Below, piece after piece: positions 1 through 6,428 of a DNA stretch of 8,008 bases. The notes under the pieces are model-generated. The model worked only from the letters and a program-made list of their open reading frames with translations. It ran no database searches and had not been told where the DNA came from. Numbering within the stretch: position 1 is the first letter of the stretch; each line of letters begins with the position of its first letter. Location: NCBI GenBank assembly GCA_910578035.1, contig CAJTOB010000037.1, forward strand, positions 24,641-32,648, given 5' to 3'. The DNA comes from an uncultured Muribaculaceae bacterium. GTDB lineage: Bacteria > Bacteroidota > Bacteroidia > Bacteroidales > Muribaculaceae. A program made the position numbers and the translations under genes.

Positions 1-1575
1 GTGGTACCGCGCCTCGAGCTACAGGCTCCTCTGCCGTCGGTTGTGCCGTCGGTCATACCCTCGACCGAAACGCCGATGCGCCTGTCGCTGTCGGAATATA
101 CCGGCGGGGCGGCCGATTATGCCTCCCGGCCGGGCGGACTTCTCGGCCCATCATATACGGGTCTGGCGGCGGCCTCGCCTTATCGCGGATATGTGTGGGG
201 CGGATATTTTCCGGCCTACAACCTCGGCATAGGCGCCGGATACCGCTTTATCAAGAATGAACGCACTAACCTGGGCGCGGCACTGCAGTTCGACGGCTCG
301 TCGTACAACGCCCATATCGCCGACGGATTCCGCGAGAGCGTAAAAGACAACACTGTAGGCCTGCAAGCCGATTTCAGCCATGTTTTTTCCGATGCCGCGC
401 GCCTTGGGGCCTTCATCGGATATTCGCATGCCGCCCTGACGGCTCCTACACTGCAAAACGCCGAACAGAACCAGAGCATCAACGATTTCAACGCCGCCCT
501 GAGCATCGACGGCCACCGCGACAACTTCGGCTATGGTGTAAAGGCAGATATCGGGCGCTTTTCGCTCGGCGACGACATCAAACTTAGCGACGAAGTGCTT
601 GTCGGCGCCCCGTCGGAAACCATTTTCGACCTTACGGCAGCCGTCGGCGGCACGACGGCCGACTCCGTCTTCCGCTACCGTCTCGAAGCCGGGCTCGACA
701 TGAAGCACCGCGGCGGTTGCCAATGGAACGGCACCGAATTCGCATATGTCACCAAGGCCAATCCAATGATTGTGAACCTCGACCCGACGGTAGGCTTCCG
801 GCTCGGCAAGCTCGGCATAGACCTCGGCGCAAAGGTAGACATTTCGTCGAATCTCGAAGGCAGCTCTTTCCATGTAGCGCCGCGCGTCAACATAGCATGG
901 ACGCCCTCGAGCCGCTTTGCGGTCTTCGCCCGCAACGACGGTGGTGCCGAAATGACCGACCTGCGCCACATATACAACTACTCGCCTTTCGCCCCGGGGC
1001 TGCTGGCCTACGACGCCACATTCTCGCCCGTCAATGCCCGCGCCGGCTTCGCTATAGGCCCCGTCGGCGGTTTCTCGGCCGAAATATACGCCCGCTATGC
1101 CTCAACGCGCCGTGCCCCGATGCTGGCTGTTGTCGGCGGAGAACTGCCGATTGGCACTCTTGCCCCGACAAACGTAAAAGGCTGGGGCGCGGGGCTGAAA
1201 CTGGGCTGGAGCTGCCGCATTGCAAGCGTTTCGGGCGCTGTCGAAGTGCTCGAACACGGGCTTGACCGCGGTTTTGCCGACAACCCCGACCGCGCGGCAA
1301 TCGTGGCAGAATTAGGTGCGGAAATCCGCCCGACTGAACGTCTGGGGCTCGATGCCTCGTGGAAATTCCGCGGCAAACGCGCCTACGCCTGCGGCGAAGC
1401 GCTCGCGGGCATGCGCAACGTAAGCACGCTCAATCTCGGCGCAGAATACCGCATCGACGAGCGTCTGAGCGCCTTCCTGCGTCTGGAAAACCTCCTGGCG
1501 CGCCGCCCCGAAATCCTCCCCGGCCTGACCTCAAACGGCCTCCACGGCCTCGCCGGCGTAGTCTTCAAATTCTAA
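1..1575 (+). CDS. Outer-membrane beta-barrel protein, TonB-dependent-receptor-like (5' end outside window)
   Basis: The frame is open from the first base for 524 codons and stops at TAA. The visible N-terminus has no signal peptide and starts in a Pro-rich linker, so the GTG at base 1 is probably an internal Val codon and the gene begins upstream. From about residue 60 the protein is a run of amphipathic strands with alternating hydrophobic residues and Gly/Tyr/Phe turns (for example YNLGIGAGYRF, ARLGAFIGYSH, LNLGAEYRI). It ends in VVFKF; a terminal Phe is the usual signal for the BAM insertion machinery. The pattern fits the barrel of a Bacteroidota TonB-dependent-receptor-like protein. No plug domain is visible, but it could lie upstream. 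The substrate is unknown. G+C is about 60%, as in the other conserved genes. It converges on the dehydrogenase gene, with a shared hairpin between them. I am confident of an outer-membrane barrel, less so of the receptor assignment. Confidence 0.8.
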   Translation: MVPRLELQAPLPSVVPSVIPSTETPMRLSLSEYTGGAADYASRPGGLLGPSYTGLAAASPYRGYVWGGYFPAYNLGIGAGYRFIKNERTNLGAALQFDGSSYNAHIADGFRESVKDNTVGLQADFSHVFSDAARLGAFIGYSHAALTAPTLQNAEQNQSINDFNAALSIDGHRDNFGYGVKADIGRFSLGDDIKLSDEVLVGAPSETIFDLTAAVGGTTADSVFRYRLEAGLDMKHRGGCQWNGTEFAYVTKANPMIVNLDPTVGFRLGKLGIDLGAKVDISSNLEGSSFHVAPRVNIAWTPSSRFAVFARNDGGAEMTDLRHIYNYSPFAPGLLAYDATFSPVNARAGFAIGPVGGFSAEIYARYASTRRAPMLAVVGGELPIGTLAPTNVKGWGAGLKLGWSCRIASVSGAVEVLEHGLDRGFADNPDRAAIVAELGAEIRPTERLGLDASWKFRGKRAYACGEALAGMRNVSTLNLGAEYRIDERLSAFLRLENLLARRPEILPGLTSNGLHGLAGVVFKF

Positions 1576-1592
1576 ACCATATCATTCGATAC

Positions 1593-1623
1593 GAAAAACG
1601 GCGCTTTCAAGGCGCCGTTTTTC
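1593..1623. terminator. Bidirectional intrinsic terminator
   Basis: A perfect 12-bp inverted repeat (GAAAAACGGCGC, 7-nt loop, GCGCCGTTTTTC) starts 17 nt after the barrel gene's stop codon. The GC core is flanked by five A on one side and five T on the other, so either strand gives a GC stem followed by a U run. It sits between two convergent genes (stop codons at 1573-1575 and 1646-1648) and can end transcription from both. Confidence 0.88.
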
Positions 1624-1645
1624 ATAATCCATACATAATTCGGGG

Positions 1646-2386
1646 TCAGTCGCCGACGAGCTCGATGCGGCGCCAGAGGCTATCGGGCACCATTCGCCAA
1701 AGGGCTGTGACGACGGCCCAGCGCGAATCGATATAGGCTATGCGCTTGCCGCGGAGCATGGCTTTCTCGAGGCGCGGCGCAACGTAGTCTACGCTCATTT
1801 CGAGAGGGTAGTTCTTGTGCACGCCAAGGAGCGGGGTATCTACAAAGCCGGGGCGCAGGTCGGTGACGGCGACATTGACCCTCTGCTGGTGGGCGAGCTG
1901 GTCTATGGCCTGGAGGAATGTCCACTGATAGCGCTTGGAGGCCGAATATGAGGCCGATACGCCTATGCCCTTCATGCCTGCGACCGATGTTATGGCCGCT
2001 ATGTGGCCGCGGCGCACATTGGCGGTATCGCGGTAGTATTTATATGCGGCGGTGATTATTCTGGTGAAGCCTTTCACGTTGACATCGATGGTCTCGTCGT
2101 CGCGCACATTGTCGAGAGCCGGGTTGAACCAGCCGCAACCGGCGGCATAGAGCAGATAGTCCATACCGTCGATTAGCTCGATAAGATTATAGAACTTTTC
2201 GACAGCGTCGGGGGCGGCCACATCGATTGCCATATACTCAACCCGGTCGGGATATAGAGCTTTTATATCCTTGAGGCGGTCTTCGCGGCGGGCGGCAATG
2301 CCCACGCGCCAGCCCAGACGGGCAAAGTCGGTGGCAACGCGCATGCCCATGCCCGACGAGGCTCCTATTATAATAATCTTTTTCAT
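1646..2386 (-). CDS. Short-chain dehydrogenase/reductase (SDR), NAD(P)-dependent
   Basis: A 246-residue cytoplasmic oxidoreductase of classical SDR length. The Rossmann glycine motif GASSGMG is at residues 8-14, and an Arg pair (33-34, AARRED) after the second strand suggests NADP(H). D55 is placed for adenine contact, AAG at 81-83 replaces the usual NAG, and the catalytic set is N103, S134, Y147 and K151 (YSASK). The RPGFVDT segment at 178-184 is the usual post-catalytic PG loop. The C-terminal 25 residues are Trp-rich and partly hydrophobic, so loose membrane contact is possible. The substrate cannot be read from sequence. It is the last gene of the four-gene minus-strand cluster, with its ATG 9 nt after the DUF6048 stop and no clear Shine-Dalgarno. 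The family call is firm; the specific reaction is unknown. Confidence 0.93.
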   Translation of the reverse strand: MKKIIIIGASSGMGMRVATDFARLGWRVGIAARREDRLKDIKALYPDRVEYMAIDVAAPDAVEKFYNLIELIDGMDYLLYAAGCGWFNPALDNVRDDETIDVNVKGFTRIITAAYKYYRDTANVRRGHIAAITSVAGMKGIGVSASYSASKRYQWTFLQAIDQLAHQQRVNVAVTDLRPGFVDTPLLGVHKNYPLEMSVDYVAPRLEKAMLRGKRIAYIDSRWAVVTALWRMVPDSLWRRIELVGD

Positions 2387-2395
2387 AATATCGTT

Positions 2396-3322
2396 TTAGG
2401 GAGGTGGAAGAAGACCTTCCACTTCATTGTCTGAATTAATAACGGCCTCTTCGGCTTTCTTGTTCAGATGAGACAGAGAGAGGGTATATGAAATGGAAAA
2501 GCTGCCTGTGATCGAGCTTCCGCGCGTGCCATAGCCGGGGATATACCACGGATCGCCATAGCGGCCCTTGCTCGAATGAATAAGTGTGTGATATTTGAAT
2601 TCCCAGCCGGCCGAAATGGGCCCCCAGACCTTCACGCGCAGCCCCAGGCCGAACTCGAGCCAGCCGGCGGTGGCGTTCTGCGACGGGATATTGAATTTTG
2701 ATGTCTCGCCCCAGTAGCCGGAGTCGAGCACAACGTCGTCGACGGCGAAGCTGAACGGCGCAAAGCCGTAGCGCACGCCGGCGTATAGCTGATAGTCGGG
2801 GTTGGAGTTGAAGAGGAAGTTATAGTTGGCGCCAATCTTGAAAAAGACACTTAGCGGCGACTTGTAGCGATAATTGTTGTTCGGACCTTCGTGCGAAGCA
2901 GCGCCGAGTCCGACCTCCACAAAGGGCTTGTAGCGGTTGTGGAGCGACAGTTCGGCCCATGCCGAGGCCAAGCCATAGTTCTGGCCGAAAATTCGCATGA
3001 CAGGGTCCCAGATATTGATGCCCGCACTTGCGGCATGGAACAGCGGCTGCTCCATCTTTGGCACAATGTTCTTGAGCGCGGTCGAGTCGGTCCACTCTTC
3101 GCCGGTGATAGTATCGACGTAGATTATCTTGCCGCGGTCGTCGGTATAGGGCACTGACTGGGCCCGGCGCTTGGCGTTTATGCGGGCGGTGTCGGCGGCC
3201 GTCTCGTTGACGGGCTGAGTCTCTGTAGCCGGAGTGTTGAGCGGCGTTATACGGCGCTTGCGGTCCTGCCCCCAGAGCGAGAGCACACCAAGCAGTGCTA
3301 TAATGGCTATGAATTTTCTCAT
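2396..3322 (-). CDS. DUF6048 family protein, predicted outer-membrane beta-barrel
   Basis: A 308-residue protein with an N-terminal signal peptide (basic MRK, hydrophobic core to about residue 17, probable cleavage near W17-G18-Q19). A Thr/Ala/Pro-rich linker follows (about 20-60). From about residue 95 to 285 there are amphipathic strands consistent with a small beta-barrel, including FVEVGLGAA (134-142), YQLYAGVRYGF (178-188) and LEFGLGLRV (222-230). A conserved-looking YIPGYG loop is at 260-265. An acidic, Pro-ending tail follows the last strand. From memory it matches DUF6048, a Bacteroidota family usually next to DUF6452, and that neighbour is present here. Its ATG shares the ATGA overlap with the DUF6452 stop, suggesting translational coupling. 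Function is unknown; an envelope role is inferred from the signal peptide and strand pattern. Confidence 0.82.
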   Translation of the reverse strand: MRKFIAIIALLGVLSLWGQDRKRRITPLNTPATETQPVNETAADTARINAKRRAQSVPYTDDRGKIIYVDTITGEEWTDSTALKNIVPKMEQPLFHAASAGINIWDPVMRIFGQNYGLASAWAELSLHNRYKPFVEVGLGAASHEGPNNNYRYKSPLSVFFKIGANYNFLFNSNPDYQLYAGVRYGFAPFSFAVDDVVLDSGYWGETSKFNIPSQNATAGWLEFGLGLRVKVWGPISAGWEFKYHTLIHSSKGRYGDPWYIPGYGTRGSSITGSFSISYTLSLSHLNKKAEEAVINSDNEVEGLLPPP

Positions 3323-3822
3323 TGCTCTGGCTCCTCCGGTTCTGCGGTTCTGAAATATATGTATATGCGCGTGGCCTCGACATTGGTGATGAGCGAGTCG
3401 GCCACCACAACGGAGTCGATAAGATGCGTAGTATTGCTCACGCTCTCAATCATATATCGATACATGGCTCCGCACTCTTCGGAGGCGAAATAGGGTATCG
3501 ACTCATAGCCGAAGGTCACGGTGTCGTTGAGCGCCGGATCGTCGAGGCCTTCCTGAGTGTAGTGGAAGCACCAGGCGGTCGACGTGGCCGTAGACCGCAT
3601 CGGGAGGTAGACCTGCGACATCGAGCCCGACGCGATGGCCGAGTCGGCAGGGGCGCCGACACCGCTTATGCGGATTCCCTGCACGGAAATGTCGTCGCCC
3701 GTTGCGCTCGAGCGAAATCCCGCAAGGGGTATGGCGCTCTGATTGTCGAGGCAGCCGGCGGTATTACAGGCCACCTGAACAAGCGCCATGATAACTAATA
3801 ATATTAAAGCGGATTTTTTCAA
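3319..3822 (-). CDS. DUF6452 family lipoprotein (TTG start)
   Basis: A 167-residue predicted lipoprotein. The only sensible start is TTG (bases 3822-3820), which encodes MKKSALILLV and gives a basic n-region plus hydrophobic core ending at C19 (QVAC). The next in-frame Met is residue 12 and would destroy the signal peptide. The lipobox is relaxed, with Gln at -3, which is tolerated in Bacteroidota. The mature part has further cysteines at 24, 85 and 117, a VYLPMR segment (71-76) and an EECGAMYRY motif (115-123), which I recall as typical of DUF6452. The TTG overlaps the nitroreductase TGA as TTGA, and the gene's own TGA overlaps the DUF6048 ATG as ATGA, so it is probably co-translated with both neighbours. 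The two DUF proteins likely act together at the outer membrane, role unknown. Confidence 0.82.
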   Translation of the reverse strand: MKKSALILLVIMALVQVACNTAGCLDNQSAIPLAGFRSSATGDDISVQGIRISGVGAPADSAIASGSMSQVYLPMRSTATSTAWCFHYTQEGLDDPALNDTVTFGYESIPYFASEECGAMYRYMIESVSNTTHLIDSVVVADSLITNVEATRIYIYFRTAEPEEPEQ

Positions 3823-4331
3823 CGCTCAATGAGTATTTCTTCGGTTGGTTTGCGTTTCTTTTCGGGAGCAACGACGCCCTCTGCCGGGTAGCCCACAGGC
3901 AGTATCACCACGGGCACTGTGCCGTGAGGCAGGGCCAGGTCTACTGTGAGGCGCGCGGGGTCGAAGTGGCATATCCAGCAAGTGCCGAGGCCCATTTCGG
4001 TAGCGGCGAGGCAGATATGCTCGGTTGCGATGGCGATGTCGATGTCGGAGTGGTTCTTGCCGTCGTGGGGGCGCACCCAGGCCTCTGTCGGCACAGCGCA
4101 CACCACGATGTAGTAAGGAGCCGTCTCGACCCATTCGCGGGGATAAGCGGCAGCCACAGCCTTACGGCCGGCCTCGTCGCCGGGTTGAATCACCACGAAG
4201 CGCCACGGCTGGCGGTTGCACGCGCTCGGAGCGAGGCGTGCGGCCTCGATAAGAGCAGCTATCTGCTCTTCATTCGGAAGCCTGTCTATAGAATATGAGC
4301 GACAAGAGAAACGCTCAGAAACAACTTTCAT
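3819..4331 (-). CDS. Nitroreductase family protein (FMN-dependent)
   Basis: A 170-residue protein of the NfsA/FRP-like nitroreductase fold, normally a cytoplasmic homodimer using FMN and NAD(P)H. The N-terminal RFSCRSY (residues 7-13) is the RxSxRxY flavin-phosphate motif. APSACNRQPW (34-43) is the conserved FMN/substrate loop, and an alpha-helix leads to GLGTCWI (114-120). The C-terminal VGYPAE (147-152) and the KRKPTEEIL segment are typical of the short nitroreductases. At 170 residues it is a compact member with no large insertion. The natural substrate is unknown. It is the first gene of the cluster with DUF6452, DUF6048 and the SDR, and its TGA overlaps the next gene's TTG. The ATG at 4331 lies directly after a 7-bp AT-rich tandem repeat; no consensus promoter is evident upstream, so read-through from the glycosyltransferase unit is possible. 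Confidence 0.92.
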   Translation of the reverse strand: MKVVSERFSCRSYSIDRLPNEEQIAALIEAARLAPSACNRQPWRFVVIQPGDEAGRKAVAAAYPREWVETAPYYIVVCAVPTEAWVRPHDGKNHSDIDIAIATEHICLAATEMGLGTCWICHFDPARLTVDLALPHGTVPVVILPVGYPAEGVVAPEKKRKPTEEILIER

Positions 4332-4335
4332 ATTA

Positions 4336-4363
4336 ATTATGAATTATGGATTATGAATTATGA
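4336..4363. repeat. AT-rich tandem repeat, four 7-bp units
   Basis: Four consecutive copies of ATTATGA (the second is ATTATGG) fill these 28 bases, followed by a partial fifth (ATT). They end four bases upstream of the nitroreductase start codon on the minus strand, so they would lie in its leader or promoter region. Such a tract can change copy number by slippage; its role here is unknown. Confidence 0.85.
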
Positions 4364-4378
4364 ATTGATAGTGTCCGT

Positions 4379-4418
4379 CAGCCCAGCCGCCCGTCAGCCC
4401 AACCGCCCATCAGCTCAA
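4379..4418. repeat. GC-rich tandem repeat, two and a half 16-bp units
   Basis: CAGCCCAGCCGCCCGT is followed immediately by CAGCCCAACCGCCCAT (two differences), then by a partial third copy starting CAGCTCAA that runs into the glycosyltransferase stop codon (bases 4415-4417). All units have the same orientation and form no evident hairpin, so this is not a standard terminator even though it follows the gene's 3' end. Confidence 0.75.
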
Positions 4419-5368
4419 ATGGTTTCTTCGATTTCGTAGTCGTTGCGCTTGGGCGAGTTGCGGACCACGAGCTCGCCGACAAAGCCGGCAAGGAAGAGCT
4501 GGCTGCCAAGGAGCATCAGCACCAGGGCGAGGTAGAAATAGGGCGAATCGGTCACAAGAGTATAGGGCGCGCCGCTGTGCATGTGCCACAGCTTCATGCC
4601 GCCCACAACAGCCACCGAGATAAAGCCCAGGAAAAACATCAGACTGCCCAGCAGGCCGAAAAGATGCATCGGCTTCTTGCCGAATCGGCCCGTGAACCAG
4701 AGGGTTGCGAGGTCGAGATAGCCGTTGACAAAACGGTCGAGCCCGAATTTGGTCTTTCCATACTTGCGGGCGCGGTGCTGCACCACCTTTTCGCCTATCT
4801 TGTGAAACCCGGCCAGTTTTGCCAGATAAGGAATATAGCGGTGCATGTCGCCATAGACCTCGATATGCTTCACCACGGCCTTGCGGTAGGCCTTCAGACC
4901 GCAGTTGAAATCGTGGAGATTTTTTATGCCGCTCACCTTGCGGGCAGTGGCGTTGAAAAGCTTGGTCGGAATAGTCTTCGACAGAGGGTCGTAGCGCTTC
5001 TTCTTGAAGCCCGACACAAGGTCGTAGCCCTCCTCGCGTATCATGCGGTAGAGCTCGGGGATTTCGTCGGGGCTGTCCTGAAGGTCGGCGTCCATGGTAA
5101 TCACCACATCGCCCTGCGCCATGCCGAAGCCGGTGTTGAGCGCGGGGCTCTTGCCGTAGTTGCGACGGAACGACACCCCGCGCACATGAGCCGGGTCGGC
5201 CTCGCGCAAGCGCCTGATGACCTCCCACGAATCGTCGGTAGAGCCGTCGTTCACAAAAATAATCTCATAGCTGAAACCGTTGGCACTCATCACGCGCCCA
5301 ATCCACGCCGCCAGTTCTGGCAGCGACTCGGCTTCATTATAAAGAGGTACGACTACAGATATATCCAT
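4415..5368 (-). CDS. GT2 family glycosyltransferase, DPM1/GtrB-like, with two C-terminal membrane helices
   Basis: A 317-residue GT-A fold enzyme that probably moves a sugar from a nucleotide sugar to a polyprenyl-phosphate at the inner face of the cytoplasmic membrane. VPLYNE (7-12) begins the first strand, NDGSTD (40-45) binds the nucleotide, and DADLQD (93-98) holds the metal-binding DxD. FNCGLKAY (154-161) and the basic RKYGKTKFG (201-209) are the acceptor-side motifs of the polyprenyl-phosphate mannosyl/glucosyltransferase branch. Two hydrophobic helices follow at about 235-257 and 276-298, as in GtrB/ArnC-type enzymes. It lies 3 nt after DUF4199, so the two are almost certainly one transcript. 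I recall DUF4199 next to a GT2 of this kind in other Bacteroidota. The sugar donor and acceptor cannot be decided from sequence. Confidence 0.93.
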   Translation of the reverse strand: MDISVVVPLYNEAESLPELAAWIGRVMSANGFSYEIIFVNDGSTDDSWEVIRRLREADPAHVRGVSFRRNYGKSPALNTGFGMAQGDVVITMDADLQDSPDEIPELYRMIREEGYDLVSGFKKKRYDPLSKTIPTKLFNATARKVSGIKNLHDFNCGLKAYRKAVVKHIEVYGDMHRYIPYLAKLAGFHKIGEKVVQHRARKYGKTKFGLDRFVNGYLDLATLWFTGRFGKKPMHLFGLLGSLMFFLGFISVAVVGGMKLWHMHSGAPYTLVTDSPYFYLALVLMLLGSQLFLAGFVGELVVRNSPKRNDYEIEETI

Positions 5369-5371
5369 CTT

Positions 5372-5968
5372 TTATCGGGGTGTTTGCGAGCCGCCGTGCA
5401 TGCGCTGCCAGCGTTCGCGGCGCGCTGTCGAAAGATAGCGCGTATATAAGATTAGAGCATCTGCGAAACCGATTATGGCGCCGCAGAAAATATTGAATAC
5501 TATCAGACCCGAAGCCGTGTCGAGCGCCGAAGGCACACCGCTGAGACTCCGCATGTTTTTAAGATGATCGGCCCACATATCGCCCTGCGGTGTGCCCATC
5601 GCCTCAAACGTGTCTATCGAAAACTGTATCTGCGAGGCTATGAAGCCCGGAGCAACGAAACGCAGCAACACATATACCGCCACCGTCTGTAGCAGCGACG
5701 CCAGCATAAACGACATCAGCGCCTGCGACCACAGCTCGGGCAACGAAAGCGAGAACCCGGTCTCGGCATGATGGCTCCGCATGAGCTTATAGACATAAAA
5801 AGGCAGATAGATGCTTCCGGCCCACACCAGCAGGGTTGCCAGCCCGAACGAAGCGCTAAGACCCGTAAACACGGCCAGCAGGATAAGGTAGAGGCCGAGG
5901 ATGGCGCCATTTTCGGCTGCCACTGTGACGATGGCCCTCGGAGGCCGGATATGCTGCATGTTGCTCAT
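5372..5968 (-). CDS. DUF4199 domain membrane protein
   Basis: A 198-residue integral membrane protein with four predicted helices at about 14-36, 41-61, 83-105 and 151-174. The stretch between helices 3 and 4 is longer and polar (about 112-150), and the tail is basic (RRERWQR). The size, topology and AENGAILGLYL stretch at the first helix fit DUF4199, a Bacteroidota family without assigned function. It is the first gene of the unit with the GT2 enzyme, 3 nt apart, so it may assist that enzyme or its lipid-linked product; this is inference from linkage. The ATG at 5968 follows a Bacteroides-type promoter with a short leader. A second in-frame ATG at codon 4 is possible. Confidence 0.85.
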   Translation of the reverse strand: MSNMQHIRPPRAIVTVAAENGAILGLYLILLAVFTGLSASFGLATLLVWAGSIYLPFYVYKLMRSHHAETGFSLSLPELWSQALMSFMLASLLQTVAVYVLLRFVAPGFIASQIQFSIDTFEAMGTPQGDMWADHLKNMRSLSGVPSALDTASGLIVFNIFCGAIIGFADALILYTRYLSTARRERWQRMHGGSQTPR

Positions 5969-5987
5969 CAGATTCTTCTTTGACCCA

Positions 5988-6019
5988 CAAAATTAGCAAA
6001 AAAAACGTGGAGTCACAAA
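5988..6019 (-). promoter_or_regulatory. Bacteroides-type promoter for DUF4199-GT2
   Basis: Read on the minus strand, TTTG (6019-6016), exactly 20 nt, then TAATTTTG (5995-5988). This matches the Bacteroidota primary sigma-factor consensus (-33 TTTG, 19-21 nt spacer, -7 TAnnTTTG) without mismatch. The -7 box ends 19 nt before the DUF4199 start codon, leaving a short leader. Confidence 0.85.
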
Positions 6020-6062
6020 GTTATTGCTCAATCACACTTTTTTTCCAAGATATGACCCAAAT

Positions 6063-6082
6063 ATGCCGCACAACATGCCGCA
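6063..6082. repeat. 8-bp direct repeat in the divergent control region, possible operator
   Basis: ATGCCGCA occurs at 6063-6070 and again at 6075-6082, 12 bp apart, between the two divergent promoters and ending 3 bp before the proposed plus-strand -33 box. About one helical turn apart and in the same orientation, the copies could be a regulator site, but two 8-mers could also be chance. Confidence 0.4.
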
Positions 6083-6085
6083 TTT

Positions 6086-6117
6086 TTTGCACACACAGAT
6101 AATTTTCCCTACCTTGC
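6086..6117 (+). promoter_or_regulatory. Probable promoter for the plus-strand lipoprotein/OMP operon
   Basis: TTTG (6086-6089), 20 nt, then TACCTTGC (6110-6117). The -7 box resembles the common Bacteroidales form TACCTTTGC with one T missing, so it is imperfect. The spacing and the position about 30 nt before the first ORF of the plus-strand group support it. No other promoter-like sequence is evident for that group. Confidence 0.5.
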
Positions 6118-6146
6118 AGCCCTAAAACCTAAAACTAACCAAGACA

Positions 6147-6422
6147 GTGCGTTCTAACCAATACAAGCCTTGCGCCACCACCAATTCGCATCGTTGGTTT
6201 GAGGAGAGCGCAAGTAAACTCGGGGCCAAGCATTTCGACAAGAAGTATGGCAGTGGCGCACCCGGATATCAGAAAAATAACCCTAATTATTTTAACAAAC
6301 GTGCTTTTTATAAAGGAGGATTGACGAGTTACACCAATCCACAAACCGGATCTCATGAGCAAGAACCTCATCCTATAGATAACAAACATATAAGTTTTTG
6401 GGATTTTATTCCGTTTTTGTAA
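6147..6422 (+). CDS. Small basic hypothetical protein (GTG start)
   Basis: A 91-residue ORF of unrecognised family. In-frame stop TAA at 6123-6125 and the absence of any in-frame ATG make GTG at 6147 the best start. The product is polar and basic, rich in Asn, Lys, His, Tyr and Phe, with no signal peptide and no membrane helix. Notable stretches are HRWFEESASKLGAKHFDKKY (residues 15-34) and a Trp/Phe-rich end (SFWDFIPFL). It ends 6 nt before the first lipoprotein and follows the proposed promoter, which argues that it is expressed as the first gene of the operon. Composition shifts from moderate G+C in the first third to AT-rich afterwards. It could also be the remnant tail of a larger gene, such as a toxin C-terminal domain, but no conserved motif supports that. 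Confidence 0.45.
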   Translation: MRSNQYKPCATTNSHRWFEESASKLGAKHFDKKYGSGAPGYQKNNPNYFNKRAFYKGGLTSYTNPQTGSHEQEPHPIDNKHISFWDFIPFL

Positions 6423-6428
6423 GATATT

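Noticed and set aside
151..969. A long minus-strand open frame (272 codons) opposite the first barrel gene
   Set aside because: It lies antisense to a well-supported barrel gene. Its product has no signal, fold motif or start context, and long antisense frames are common in GC-rich genes with biased codon use.
4336..4418. CRISPR-like array
   Set aside because: The repeats are directly adjacent with no unique spacers, the units are 7 and 16 bp, and no cas gene is nearby.
4379..4418. Terminator after the glycosyltransferase
   Set aside because: The GC-rich units are all in the same orientation and give no stable hairpin followed by a T run on the minus strand.
4577..5449. A long plus-strand open frame (290 codons) opposite the glycosyltransferase
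   Set aside because: It is antisense to a gene with clear GT2 motifs and also crosses into DUF4199. No recognisable domain appears in its translation.
6100..6107. TAATTTTC as the -7 box for the plus-strand operon
   Set aside because: It is close to TAnnTTTG, but the nearest TTTG upstream is only 10 nt away, not 19-21. The TACCTTGC box 10 nt further on has the right spacing.
6135..6389. A minus-strand ORF opposite the small basic ORF, with a hydrophobic stretch
   Set aside because: The plus-strand frame has a promoter-like sequence and 6-nt spacing to the next gene, while the minus-strand frame has neither. Neither is certain, but the plus-strand one is better supported.
6147..6422. Tail of an Rhs or other polymorphic toxin
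   Set aside because: No Rhs core motif, no upstream reading frame beyond the stop at 6123-6125, and no recognisable nuclease or deaminase residues. Kept only as one possibility for the orphan ORF.
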